Below are positions 28,315 through 36,952 of a stretch of DNA of 64,000 nt, in pieces (position 1 is the stretch's first letter; each line of letters begins with the position of its first letter). The position numbers and the translations under genes are program-made. The stretch comes from Cohnella endophytica (GTDB lineage: Bacteria; Bacillota; Bacilli; Paenibacillales; Paenibacillaceae), in the NCBI RefSeq assembly GCF_003628305.1, contig NZ_RBZM01000004.1:744001-808000 (forward strand), read 5' to 3'. The notes under the pieces were generated by a model that had not been told where the DNA came from, searched no databases, and saw nothing but the letters and a program-made list of their open reading frames with translations.

Positions 28315-28923
28315 TTAACGGATGCCGTTCGGGGTCGGAGTCAAGCTCAAAGTGAAGTTCCGCTGATCGAATTGAAGAATATGTTGCTGATTCGCGCCTA
28401 GCCTCCATTTCTGAAGCCAAAGAGCGGGCAAACGTAACCGTTCGTCGGAAAGATTAGCGGGAACGTGAAGACGAAGCGGGGCGATGTTCCGACCATATCG
28501 CACTTTAATAATCGAACCTTGCTTCTCGGGAATGCCAAGCCGCGCCAGCAATTCGTAGCCGACGGAGAGTAAGCCGGGTCCGAGCGTGCTTGTCGTCAAC
28601 AAGGAACGGGTCTCGCTAAGCGGAGCGGGCTTGAGGATAAGCGAATGATCGCCTTGATTGTAGGTAAGTAAATATCTACGCAGAGCAGTGAGTTGAAATT
28701 GCTTGGCTAGAGCGTAGTTCATCTCCATGAAGTCGGCAAAGCATTCTCTTCCTTCCAAAAATTGAAGCTGGATATCTTGCTTGATCGTGCCTCGCTTAAG
28801 GGTTATTGGCGTATTGCGGGGAATGGCAAGCAATTCCGATGCGGAATCGGAGCTGTTGAGGGTGAGCACGACGGTATGGACGGGAAGCTTGGCGATAAAC
28901 AAGTCTAGGCGACCGCTTGCCAT
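28315..28923 (-). CDS. Unknown protein, possible YheC/YheD N-terminal-like
   Basis: 202-residue hydrophilic protein I do not firmly recognise. The pattern of two beta-rich modules, each reading like 'basic strand, LPALWLQ-type leucine-rich strand, then ILQFDQRNFTLSLTP', resembles the N-terminal part of spore-coat-associated YheC/YheD proteins, but the ATP-grasp domain is absent. ATG 28923 is chosen; AAGGAG lies 14 bases upstream and the frame continues farther without a better start. It stands alone between ricA and bioY. Confidence 0.5.
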   Translation of the reverse strand: MASGRLDLFIAKLPVHTVVLTLNSSDSASELLAIPRNTPITLKRGTIKQDIQLQFLEGRECFADFMEMNYALAKQFQLTALRRYLLTYNQGDHSLILKPAPLSETRSLLTTSTLGPGLLSVGYELLARLGIPEKQGSIIKVRYGRNIAPLRLHVPANLSDERLRLPALWLQKWRLGANQQHILQFDQRNFTLSLTPTPNGIR

Positions 28924-29020
28924 AGGGATGGGACACGCTCCTTCAAAGGCGGATGAATCTCTGAATTCTTCCACTTTATGCGAGCGGGAGGGACCCTGTT
29001 TGTATCTTCGTCCTGAAACG

Positions 29021-29053
29021 AAAAGAAGGGCTTCCGCGATAATCGGAAGCCCT
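29021..29053 (-). terminator. Terminator of bioY
   Basis: AGGGCTTCCG / CGGAAGCCCT stem with a seven-base loop, followed on the minus strand by TTCTTTT. Confidence 0.8.
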
Positions 29054-29071
29054 GTCTTATACGGGATATTT

Positions 29072-29734
29072 CTATTGCTTTCTTGCGCGGATGGCCGGAA
29101 GAACCGGACGAACGGCTAAGACAACGAGGGTGGCCACGACGGCTTTGATCGCATCGCCTGGCAAGAAGGGATAGAGTCCATTTCTTAGTGCGCCCTGCAA
29201 CGTATTGTATTTGTCGCTATTGACCGAATGGGCGAGCCATGGGACACCGCTCGTGTAAAGCAGCAACGAACCGAACCCGAACACGGCGAGCAAAAGCATG
29301 ATTTGCTGCGTGCGCGTAAGCTTCTTGCTTTTCGCGAATAAAGCGTCGCTGACGAGACCGATGAGTAGCGCGGCGATCGGGTACATCCATATGTAGCCGG
29401 CGGTAGGTCCTGTTAACTTGGCGATGCCGCCTGCTCCGCCGATTAACGGAAGTCCAGTAGCGGTAAGCGCAACGACGAGGAAAATACTCCAGAAGCCATA
29501 AACGGCGCCGAGCAAACCGCCCGCGAGCATAATGGCGAACGTACCGAGCGTGATCGGCACTTGGGTGAAGCCCAGAGGAATTTTGATCAGGGTAGCGACG
29601 ATAAACAAAGCGCCGAATAGCGCGATGAATACGACGCCTCGAATCCAGTTCGTGTTAGCAGCACCGGAAAGCGATGAGGAAATGGCTTGCTTGGATTTCA
29701 CAGATGTAGCGGTTTCTCTTTCTTGATTGGACAT
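29072..29734 (-). CDS. bioY: Biotin ECF transporter substrate-binding protein BioY
   Basis: 220-residue integral membrane S component that captures biotin. After about 30 hydrophilic residues come roughly six membrane helices. BioY signatures include KIPLGFTQVPITLGTF, GLLGAVYGFWSIF and LTGPTAGYIWMYPIAA, and FLPGDAIKAVVA near the end. ATG 29734 has AGGAGG ten bases upstream. Transcription starts next to a BirA-type operator, and ECF ATPase genes are divergently oriented on its other side, so the group probably forms a biotin uptake system. Confidence 0.93.
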   Translation of the reverse strand: MSNQERETATSVKSKQAISSSLSGAANTNWIRGVVFIALFGALFIVATLIKIPLGFTQVPITLGTFAIMLAGGLLGAVYGFWSIFLVVALTATGLPLIGGAGGIAKLTGPTAGYIWMYPIAALLIGLVSDALFAKSKKLTRTQQIMLLLAVFGFGSLLLYTSGVPWLAHSVNSDKYNTLQGALRNGLYPFLPGDAIKAVVATLVVLAVRPVLPAIRARKQ

Positions 29735-29753
29735 TGTCAAATAGCCTCCTGAA

Positions 29754-29784
29754 TGTTAACCTGTATTCATGATGTTGGTTAACA
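29754..29784. promoter_or_regulatory. BirA (biotin repressor) operator
   Basis: TGTTAACC at 29754-29761 and GGTTAACA at 29777-29784 form a perfect inverted repeat with a 15-base spacer, matching the Bacillota biotin operator. It overlaps the expected bioY transcription start and lies between the divergent bioY and ECF genes. Confidence 0.88.
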
Positions 29785-29790
29785 ATTGCG

Positions 29791-29819
29791 ATTGTAGCAT
29801 GCCTTAGATCGATTTGAAA
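29791..29819 (-). promoter_or_regulatory. bioY promoter
   Basis: On the minus strand TTTCAA (29819-29814), 17-base spacer, TACAAT (29796-29791) with an upstream TGC. The operator begins just downstream. Confidence 0.6.
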
Positions 29820-29835
29820 AGAGGGAATTCGAAAA

Positions 29836-30723
29836 ATGAAGAAACGTTCCGCCGAGCGAATGACGCTTAAGGACGTGTCCGTATATGGAGAGAACGAGCT
29901 CGACGAGGCTCAAGTCCGTCTTGAAAATATCACGCTATCGATCTCCGCGGGCGAATGGCTGAACGTCGTCGGAGTAAACGGAAGCGGGAAGTCTACGCTC
30001 GTCAGATTGCTTGCGGGCTTACATACTTTCGGGGCGGTAGGAGAGCTGGAACGAGGATTCGCCGGCGAGAGAGGCAGTCCGATCGTCTTGCAGCAACCGA
30101 AAGCGCAATTGTTCGGAGAGACGCCACGCGAAGAAATCGTGTTCGCGTTAGAATGGCGGGGGATCGAGGGACAAGAGATCGCCGCGCAAGCGGAACGCGC
30201 GTTGGAACGGGCGGGCTTGAGCGAATTGGCCGACGAGCCCTGGTCAAGGCTGTCCGGAGGTCAGCAGCAGCTTGCCGCGATCGCGGCGGCAACGGCTTCA
30301 GTGGCAGATGCGGCTCTCGTCGTGCTGGACGAAGTCACGTCTATGCTCGACGAGTCGAATCGCGACTCGGTGCTGCGAATGGTTCGTGGGCTTCATCGGG
30401 AAGGAACGGCGATCGTGTGGGTGACTCAACGGCTAGAAGAGTTGGTTCCGGAAGCTAGAGTCGTGGCTCTGCGCGAAGGGACAGTGTTCTTCGATGGACG
30501 GGCACGCGATTTTCTATATGGAGAGGCGGTTGGAGTCCCGGCTGCCGATCCTTCCCCGGTATCCCCTTGCCTCAGGGCGGGGTTAAGATTGCCGTATTTG
30601 GCGACTTTGGCGATCGAGCTAAGAAAGCTAGGCAAGTTAAACGATCCGTTGCCGGTTACGTCGGAAGAATGGAGAAAGGTGATGGGGAATGCCGCGGACA
30701 AAGAAAACAAAAGAGCGATATAA
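29836..30723 (+). CDS. ecfA: ECF transporter ATPase
   Basis: 295-residue ABC ATPase of the energy-coupling-factor type. Walker A GVNGSGKST lies near residue 48, Q-loop VLQQPKAQLFG, signature LSGGQQQLA near 139, and Walker B ALVVLDEVTS near 158. The conserved glutamate is present. The following gene overlaps by 35 bases. Because bioY is divergent across a BirA box, biotin is the likely substrate, though an ECF module can serve several S components. Confidence 0.88.
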   Translation: MKKRSAERMTLKDVSVYGENELDEAQVRLENITLSISAGEWLNVVGVNGSGKSTLVRLLAGLHTFGAVGELERGFAGERGSPIVLQQPKAQLFGETPREEIVFALEWRGIEGQEIAAQAERALERAGLSELADEPWSRLSGGQQQLAAIAAATASVADAALVVLDEVTSMLDESNRDSVLRMVRGLHREGTAIVWVTQRLEELVPEARVVALREGTVFFDGRARDFLYGEAVGVPAADPSPVSPCLRAGLRLPYLATLAIELRKLGKLNDPLPVTSEEWRKVMGNAADKENKRAI

Positions 30724-32398
30724 ACTGTCCCAGCCCGTGCCTCTACTCCTAGATGGAATACGTTGGAGGCTTGGCGACGAAAGCGAGAACGCGGCGCGAA
30801 CATCCGGTCTGAAGCTGGAGCCGGGTACGGTAACCGTATTAATGGGCCCGAATGGCGTAGGCAAGACAACCTTGCTAGAGAAGCTGGCGGGTTTACGACC
30901 TGCGGAGAAGCTGCAAGTCTCCTACGGTTCGGAGTCGTTGTGGACTCAAAGCTGGACGGGCAAAGCACGATTGAACGAGAATGCCCTTCTTCAATACGGC
31001 TATGCCTGCCAGTCTGCGGAAGACGGCTTGTTCGCAAGAAGCGTAGGCGAGGAAATGAACTACTCTCTTAGACCCTATCCCCTATCCGTCGAAGAGCGAT
31101 CGGAGAAAACTTCGACAGCTATGAAAGCCGTCGGATGGGACGATTCCTGGGTGGAACGGGATCCTTATCGGATGAGCGGCGGCGAACGGCGCAGAACAGC
31201 CCTTGCTTCCGTGTTCGTAAGTCCGGCTCCTTGGCTGTTGCTGGATGAACCTACTGCCGGTTTGGATGGAGCGGGCCACGAGGATGTAGCCAGCCAGCTC
31301 CGTAAGATCAAGTCGAGCGGCAAAGGTATCGTACTCGTCTCGCACGATTCCGATTGGGCATTAGCTCTCGCGGATCAAGTCTTGTTGCTTCATTCGGATG
31401 GATCTTTACGCTTGTGCAGCCGAGAACAACTGCTAGAGCATCCCCAATGGCTCGAAGAGACCGGAATGACCGTGCCTGAATGGCTGCAAATGGCTCATCT
31501 ACTTTGGAGCAACGGAGTGTCTCCCGAACAAGCGTGGCATCCGGCGCATGCTGCGGCGGCGATCGCAGCGTCTTGGCCTCCAGATTCGCTAGATTTAGCG
31601 GTTGCGGGGAGTGCCGATTTCACGGTTAAGCAAATGCCCAAATCCGCGGATAGAGGCTGGAAACATCGTTTGGCAGGCTTTGATCCGCGGTCGGTGTGGT
31701 TGGCCTATGTGTGCCTTTCGACAGGACTATTGTTTCTCGGGGATTGGATTTCCTTAGCCGTGGGGGCAGGCGTTGTTGCGTCTTTACTCGTTGGCGGCCA
31801 TATATCGCTCAAGCGATGGCAGGGACTGATCGTGAATTACGCCATGTTCTCTATTTTCGCCTCGCTGTTATTCGCATGGGGGACGGGCGGGAATGGTGCG
31901 ATTGTCGAATGGGGAGCTTTTGCGGAGATGTTGTTTCCTTTCCTACGAACGATGCTTGTCCTATTGCTAGGATTGGCGATTCCGCTCGTCATGTCGCCTT
32001 TGGCTTTGCGGAGATCGCTAGAGCAACTGGTGACGATAAAAGGTCGCTCTCTCCGAGGAGCCCGGAGATTGATTCTTATCGTAACCCTGATGATGAGATT
32101 CGTGCCGGTGTTATTGGAGCTGTGGGAGCGGTTCGTAAGGATATTCCTTGCCCGCGGCAAGACGGCATCCCGCAATCCGATCGCGTTCGGGAGAAAACTT
32201 CGGGATGTGGCCATTCCTTTTCTCCTTGCGTTATTCCGGCTTGGGGACGAGGTGTCGTTAGCGCTTGAGAGCAGAGGAGTCGGCGAAGACAGCCGTCCGA
32301 CCCACTCGGTTAAGATGAGTTGGCGCTTAAGAGATTATGGTTTCGTCGCGTTCGCGATAGCTTTGGCCGTGGGGCTGTGGGGCTTCGCCAATCGCTAA
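30689..32398 (+). CDS. Fused ECF ATPase and EcfT-like transmembrane protein
   Basis: 569-residue fusion. Residues 1 to about 290 form a second ABC ATPase: Walker A GPNGVGKTT near 52, signature MSGGERRRT near 156, Walker B LLLDEPTAGLD near 176. Residues about 325-569 form an EcfT-like membrane domain with several helices (CLSTGLLFLGDWISLAVGAG and later) and the coupling-helix motifs LARGKT and LESRGVG. With the upstream ATPase and bioY it would supply all parts of a BioMNY-like importer. EcfA2 and EcfT are normally separate proteins. The start codon overlaps ecfA, implying coupling. Confidence 0.82.
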   Translation: MPRTKKTKERYKLSQPVPLLLDGIRWRLGDESENAARTSGLKLEPGTVTVLMGPNGVGKTTLLEKLAGLRPAEKLQVSYGSESLWTQSWTGKARLNENALLQYGYACQSAEDGLFARSVGEEMNYSLRPYPLSVEERSEKTSTAMKAVGWDDSWVERDPYRMSGGERRRTALASVFVSPAPWLLLDEPTAGLDGAGHEDVASQLRKIKSSGKGIVLVSHDSDWALALADQVLLLHSDGSLRLCSREQLLEHPQWLEETGMTVPEWLQMAHLLWSNGVSPEQAWHPAHAAAAIAASWPPDSLDLAVAGSADFTVKQMPKSADRGWKHRLAGFDPRSVWLAYVCLSTGLLFLGDWISLAVGAGVVASLLVGGHISLKRWQGLIVNYAMFSIFASLLFAWGTGGNGAIVEWGAFAEMLFPFLRTMLVLLLGLAIPLVMSPLALRRSLEQLVTIKGRSLRGARRLILIVTLMMRFVPVLLELWERFVRIFLARGKTASRNPIAFGRKLRDVAIPFLLALFRLGDEVSLALESRGVGEDSRPTHSVKMSWRLRDYGFVAFAIALAVGLWGFANR

Positions 32399-32413
32399 TG
32401 CCAGCGCGGATGA

Positions 32414-33658
32414 CTAGGAATCGATCTCTTTATTGAGAGAAAGGATAGCGGCGGTGATTCCTAAGGCTGCCCCGAAGAGGAAACCGGCTTGTAAGCCGCC
32501 CAAGGCGTTCAAGCCTCCGGCCAAATAGGGACCGAGGAACATGCCCATGGAATAGGTGGATTGGTAGAAGCCCATCGCCGTCGCACGTTCGGCTGGGACG
32601 AAGTTGCGAATCGACAGACTGAGCAGCAGCGGGAAGTATAGCGCCTGGGCGATCCCGTTGAACATCTGAGTCACGGCCAGCCAACCTAGATTCGGACTAA
32701 ACGGGATCGCGGCGGTGAACAAGGCCGCCGCGAGAAAGCCGACGATGACAATCTTTCGCGTACCGAAGCGGGGCGCCAAGAAACGCCCGCTCCACAAGGA
32801 GACAAGAGCGTGCGGGATCATGAAGGAGACGACGATACCCGTTAGCTGGGCCTCGCTGGCGCCAAGCTCGATCGCTTGAAGCGGCGTGAAACCGAACATC
32901 GTAATGAACAAGATGCCATGCGCGAGCAACGAAAGAATCGCCACTTTCCATAGCAGAGTGGATCGAAGCACGCGGAATAGCATTGTTTTTTTGGAGACGC
33001 GAAGGGCAGTATCGGTATGTTCCGAATTAATTGCTTTGTCCTTGGAATCTAAGGGGATGGCGGGTTTGGGTTCATAGACGAACAAAGAAACGACCATTCC
33101 GACGGCCGCAATGGCGATACCACATAGGAACGCATAATTCCACCCGCCTGCCGAAGCGAGCCATCCGCTCACGCTCATTCCCGCAAGCTGGCCGAATACG
33201 GTCAGGAAGCTTAAAGTCCCCATCGCTTGGTGCGTCTGATGGGTTGGATAATACGAAGCATATAGCACCGTAAAAGGAACCCATGCCGCCGCGCACAACC
33301 CCGCCATCAACCTGCCCGCCAGAGGCCCGCCCCAAGTCCCCGGCAGCATGAACAGTATGCAGCTAATCAAACCGGCAATCATCCCGATCAGAAGAAAAGG
33401 CTTGCGTCGATTGATTACGTCCGAGAACAAACCAAGCGGCAGTCGCGTAATCACTTGGGTCAATCCATAGCTACCCAGAATAAACCCGATCCACCCCATA
33501 GATAAACCGCGATCCTTAAGATAAGGGCTTAATATCGGGACATATATATATAAAGTCGACCAATACAGAATCGTCGCGACCGCGAAAATCAAGTGCCGGC
33601 GACGGTAGGAGACAGAAGTGCTCCGAGGTTGGATTTGTTGTTCGGTTGCCAGTTGCAT
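32414..33658 (-). CDS. MFS transporter
   Basis: 414-residue major facilitator with about twelve hydrophobic helices. The loop between helices 2 and 3 carries the MFS motif variant RLPLGLFSDVINRRKP. Large Ala/Gly-rich helices (AGRLMAGLCAAAWVPF, VFGQLAGMSVSGWLAS) and a central hydrophilic loop near residue 200 are visible. Substrate cannot be inferred. It converges with the ECF fusion gene. Confidence 0.87.
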   Translation of the reverse strand: MQLATEQQIQPRSTSVSYRRRHLIFAVATILYWSTLYIYVPILSPYLKDRGLSMGWIGFILGSYGLTQVITRLPLGLFSDVINRRKPFLLIGMIAGLISCILFMLPGTWGGPLAGRLMAGLCAAAWVPFTVLYASYYPTHQTHQAMGTLSFLTVFGQLAGMSVSGWLASAGGWNYAFLCGIAIAAVGMVVSLFVYEPKPAIPLDSKDKAINSEHTDTALRVSKKTMLFRVLRSTLLWKVAILSLLAHGILFITMFGFTPLQAIELGASEAQLTGIVVSFMIPHALVSLWSGRFLAPRFGTRKIVIVGFLAAALFTAAIPFSPNLGWLAVTQMFNGIAQALYFPLLLSLSIRNFVPAERATAMGFYQSTYSMGMFLGPYLAGGLNALGGLQAGFLFGAALGITAAILSLNKEIDS

Positions 33659-33777
33659 TGTAGGAAAAGCCTCCCGCGTTGTTCGGCATGAGATGAGATC
33701 TTCGACTACTCTACTGTAACGGAAGCGCCGGGAAATGGGAAGATTTCTCGAAGCGGATCGTCGATTGAATATACTTA

Positions 33778-33807
33778 TTGACCGGGTAATCGTAAATCAA
33801 GTAGAAT
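33778..33807 (+). promoter_or_regulatory. Sigma-A promoter for the GNAT gene
   Basis: TTGACC at 33778-33783 and TAGAAT at 33802-33807 with an 18-base spacer. Confidence 0.6.
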
Positions 33808-33861
33808 ATTTACAAATTCATGTGAATTAATTCACAACTCATCGAGATCGAAGGAGAATTC

Positions 33862-34377
33862 ATGATCCAGATTACTCGACCGAATCCAACGGATATTCAC
33901 CTAATTTTCGAGATTTATCAACAATGCATGATTGATTTGGAAAAGCAAAATATTCACCAGTGGAATGATCATTACCCGAATCAGGGAAACATTGAGGAAG
34001 ATCTTAGAAACAATAGTATCTACATAGCGAAGTATAATCAGGAAATCGTCGGCGTAGTCTCGTTCGACGATCAAGATTTTCAAGAGTATCAGACTGTCGA
34101 TTGGAAAGATAAGGAGGGTAGATTTGCGGTCATTCATAGATTAGCCGTAAAGCCAACATACCAAGGGCTCGGAATAGCAAAGACTCTCATGCAATTCGCG
34201 TATGATCGCTGCAGCGAGCAAAAATACGGATCGATTCGTCTAGACGTATTCGGCGCCAATGAAAAAGCGGTGCTTTTCTATCATAAGCTAGGGTTCGAGA
34301 CGAGGGGCGAAGTTTATTTCGACGGAAGAACTTCATTGTTTTATTGCATGGAGAAAGAAATTGCAAGTCCGAAATGA
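33862..34377 (+). CDS. GNAT family N-acetyltransferase
   Basis: 171-residue acetyltransferase. Motif A for acetyl-CoA is visible as IHRLAVKPTYQGLGIAKTLM (about residues 90-109), followed by IRLDVFGANEKAVLFYHKLGFE, a typical GNAT C-terminal segment. GAAGGAG precedes the ATG. Substrate unknown. Confidence 0.88.
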   Translation: MIQITRPNPTDIHLIFEIYQQCMIDLEKQNIHQWNDHYPNQGNIEEDLRNNSIYIAKYNQEIVGVVSFDDQDFQEYQTVDWKDKEGRFAVIHRLAVKPTYQGLGIAKTLMQFAYDRCSEQKYGSIRLDVFGANEKAVLFYHKLGFETRGEVYFDGRTSLFYCMEKEIASPK

Positions 34378-34468
34378 AGGAATGAGGGCCAGGGGAGATC
34401 GAATATATAAAGAAGCAGAGAATAGCTAAGTCTGGCAGGATAATAACGATTAATCGGAGGTTACTAGG

Positions 34469-34819
34469 ATGAACCCCATTCAAAATCTAGTCGGTGCGAT
34501 TTTTATTCCGGTCAGCCATATCGAACAAGCTCGAGATTGGTATTGCGAGATTCTAGGTTTACCGAATGACGGGGGCATAATATCCGGACATCTATACGTT
34601 ATCCCCATGCAAGGAATGAACATCGTTCTGGACAGCAAGATTTATTCGGAAAATCATGTATTCAAAGTGCCGGCCTTTCATTTCAATACGCTGAACATCG
34701 AAGAAGCTTATGAATACATGCAATCCAAAAACGTACCTATTACGACCGCAATCGAAAACGGTCATTGGTTTAACTTCAAAGATCCGGACGGAAACCATTT
34801 AATGATATGCAAATGTTGA
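34469..34819 (+). CDS. VOC/glyoxalase-like protein
   Basis: 116-residue vicinal-oxygen-chelate fold protein: IPVSHIEQARDWYCEILGLP at the N-terminus and the closing FNFKDPDGNHLMIC, which contributes a metal-ligand pattern. ATCGGAGG precedes the ATG. Could be a small dioxygenase, glyoxalase or resistance protein; activity not determinable. Confidence 0.85.
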   Translation: MNPIQNLVGAIFIPVSHIEQARDWYCEILGLPNDGGIISGHLYVIPMQGMNIVLDSKIYSENHVFKVPAFHFNTLNIEEAYEYMQSKNVPITTAIENGHWFNFKDPDGNHLMICKC

Positions 34820-34862
34820 TACATCGTAATGTAACGCCATAAACAGACCGAGGATGGACAGT

Positions 34863-35570
34863 ATGTATAAAGCGATTATTTTCGACTTGGACAATACGTT
34901 GTTGAATTATTCTTTAAGCGAACTGGATTCCATGAAGAAAACGTTACGCGATCATCGATTATTCGTCAACGAAGAGGCAAAATGGGAAGCATTCTGGGAA
35001 TCGTATACGAAGCACAACTTCAAGCATTGGATGAATTTCGTGAATAAAATAGGACCTCACGCCTCCATCGAAGAGGTGCTGATCAGCTCGTTCCGCGATT
35101 CGCTTAACCTGCATTCAACCCAGCATGAACATCTCTCCCGGACGTATTGGGATTACTTCTGCAACACTTGTTATTTCGAGGACGGCGCCGAAGACGTTCT
35201 TCATTACTTGAAACCCAAATATAAGCTAGGTATTATTTCAAATGGAATAAGCGTTGCGCAAAGGAAAAGACTCGCCGTCGGTAATATATACGAGACGTTT
35301 CAATCCATCGTCGTGTCCGACGAAGCGGGCGTTCGGAAGCCTAGCAAAGAAATATTCGATATTTCTCTTCGCGAGCTTGGGCTCGGCAACGAAGAAGTGC
35401 TATTTGTCGGCGATTCCTTGACGGACGATTATCATGGAGCAAGGAATGCGGACATCGATTTCTGCTACTATAACAGGAAAAACGATCGCTTATCCGATGA
35501 GTATCAACCCAAGTACATCGTAAAAGAGCTGCAGGAACTACTAAGGGTTATCGGCGCGGAGAATCGTTAA
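34863..35570 (+). CDS. HAD-family hydrolase (YjjG-like)
   Basis: 235-residue haloacid-dehalogenase-type phosphatase. Motif I FDLDNTLLNY contains the nucleophile and acid Asp, motif II IISNG is near residue 127, the Lys region RKPSKEIFD near 160, and motif IV FVGDSLTDDYHGA near 182. The cap lies between motifs I and II (subfamily IA), as in pyrimidine 5'-nucleotidase YjjG. ATG 34863 is favoured because GAGG lies at a normal distance; ATG 34854 is also in frame. Confidence 0.87.
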   Translation: MYKAIIFDLDNTLLNYSLSELDSMKKTLRDHRLFVNEEAKWEAFWESYTKHNFKHWMNFVNKIGPHASIEEVLISSFRDSLNLHSTQHEHLSRTYWDYFCNTCYFEDGAEDVLHYLKPKYKLGIISNGISVAQRKRLAVGNIYETFQSIVVSDEAGVRKPSKEIFDISLRELGLGNEEVLFVGDSLTDDYHGARNADIDFCYYNRKNDRLSDEYQPKYIVKELQELLRVIGAENR

Positions 35571-35577
35571 GGAAGTA

Positions 35578-35610
35578 AAGAAACCCCGGAGACCGGGGTT
35601 TCTTCTTCTT
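35578..35610. terminator. Bidirectional terminator
   Basis: AAAGAAACCCCGG / CCGGGGTTTCTT hairpin with a three-base loop and T-rich tails on both strands, between the convergent HAD and MDR genes. Confidence 0.9.
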
Positions 35611-35611
35611 T

Positions 35612-36610
35612 CTAGATGAGCCTCGTCCAGTCGAAAAGAACGCCCATGGCCGAGCTGCGGTTATTGACCAAGGATTCATAGACGCTCGCGGCATCAATAG
35701 GGGAGTAACGATGGGTAATCAATGAATCGACTTCCATTCTTCCTTGGGAGAGATAACTTAAGAATAGATCGGACATGGCGGGATGGTTCCAGCCCTTGTA
35801 ATCCATACTCGCATGTATGCCTTGGATGGAAACGGAGTTGGATACAACGTTGCGACCCATCTCTTGTTGAGACGGGGTCGAAGTATCCCCTAGCAGAATG
35901 ACGCGCCCAAGGGGTTTGACGAGCCGAGTGGCATGGGCTAAGACGGACGGGTGGCCTGTCACGTCTAGGACGACGTCAAGCATTCGACCGTTCGTCCTTC
36001 TCTTGATTTCTTCGATGGCATTGTTGGCATCCATAGGTAAAGAAATGATGCCCGGGCGTGGCCGAAGCATTCGCTGTCGACTCTCGGCAGGATCGATCGC
36101 GTATATTTCTTTGGCACCGGATAAATAGAGATATTGGGTAACCAATTGTCCGAGTAGCCCGAGTCCGATGATTCCCACGGTTTCTCCGAGCGCAAGCTCC
36201 GTTCTCCTCGCGCCAAGCTGCGTCGTAATCGCAAGACTGAGCCAGGTGCCTTGCTCGGCGCTAGTACCTTCCGGAAGAACATATGCGGATCTGGCTTCCG
36301 TCTTAAAAAATTGATTATGGGATTGGATAACGAATACCCGGTCGCCTTTCCTTATTCCTTCGACATCCATGCCGACCTCGAGCACTTCAGCCACCATGGA
36401 GTACCCGGGATGGAAGGGATATTTCACCCAATCTTCCCAGTTGGTACCCGTATCGAATACGCCTCGCAAACATTGTAGTTCCGTCCCCGTGCTGACAAGC
36501 GAACTGATCGCTTTGCATAAAATCTCCGTCCGCCCAAGCTCGGCCTGGAACTCTTCCGTCAATACTTCTACCTTTTGTTTTTCCGTGAACACGATATTCA
36601 GCGACTTCAT
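35612..36610 (-). CDS. Medium-chain dehydrogenase/reductase
   Basis: 332-residue zinc-type alcohol dehydrogenase-like oxidoreductase. The GroES-like N-terminal domain contains STGTELQCLRG and PFHPGYSMVAEV, and the Rossmann nucleotide motif GIIGLGLLGQL lies near residue 145. The catalytic-zinc Cys and the structural four-cysteine loop of classic ADHs are not apparent, so it is probably one of the zinc-poor members. Function unknown. Confidence 0.85.
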   Translation of the reverse strand: MKSLNIVFTEKQKVEVLTEEFQAELGRTEILCKAISSLVSTGTELQCLRGVFDTGTNWEDWVKYPFHPGYSMVAEVLEVGMDVEGIRKGDRVFVIQSHNQFFKTEARSAYVLPEGTSAEQGTWLSLAITTQLGARRTELALGETVGIIGLGLLGQLVTQYLYLSGAKEIYAIDPAESRQRMLRPRPGIISLPMDANNAIEEIKRRTNGRMLDVVLDVTGHPSVLAHATRLVKPLGRVILLGDTSTPSQQEMGRNVVSNSVSIQGIHASMDYKGWNHPAMSDLFLSYLSQGRMEVDSLITHRYSPIDAASVYESLVNNRSSAMGVLFDWTRLI

Positions 36611-36952
36611 CGAACGGCCTCCCTTACTAAAGTGACTCCCCTTATGATCAACTGAATCATCTATTTACCGATAGGTTAGGCTAATCTCATGTGATTGTAA
36701 ATAGAGGTTTTGTTATGGGGCGATTACGGAATGCCGGGGGTCAATTGGAATATTATGAGAAAATAGAAATTTACAGCGGTCGATAGGAATGATAAGATCG
36801 GATAAACAAGTAAATCTAATATTCGAAGCTAGGCTGACTCCGAAAGTATCGTGAGGCTATTCCCATCCATGCGGCGGGAGGAGCCTCTTTTTTATTGTTC
36901 GATGCGATTGAGGAGTTCGAAGGGATAAAAGGCTAAGAAAGGGGAGCTTTCA
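36611..36952. other. Leader region of the recombinase gene
   Basis: A 342-base gap with no gene. AT-rich, no clear sigma-A promoter recognised. It contains a terminator-like hairpin shortly before the recombinase start (entered separately). Confidence 0.6.
36853..36893 (+). terminator. Terminator-like hairpin upstream of the recombinase
   Basis: GAGGCT at 36853-36858 pairs with AGCCTC at 36882-36887, followed by a run of six Ts, about 60 bases before the recombinase ATG. An upstream GGCT-GA-CTCC could pair with GGAGGAGCC instead, so attenuation is conceivable. Confidence 0.55.
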
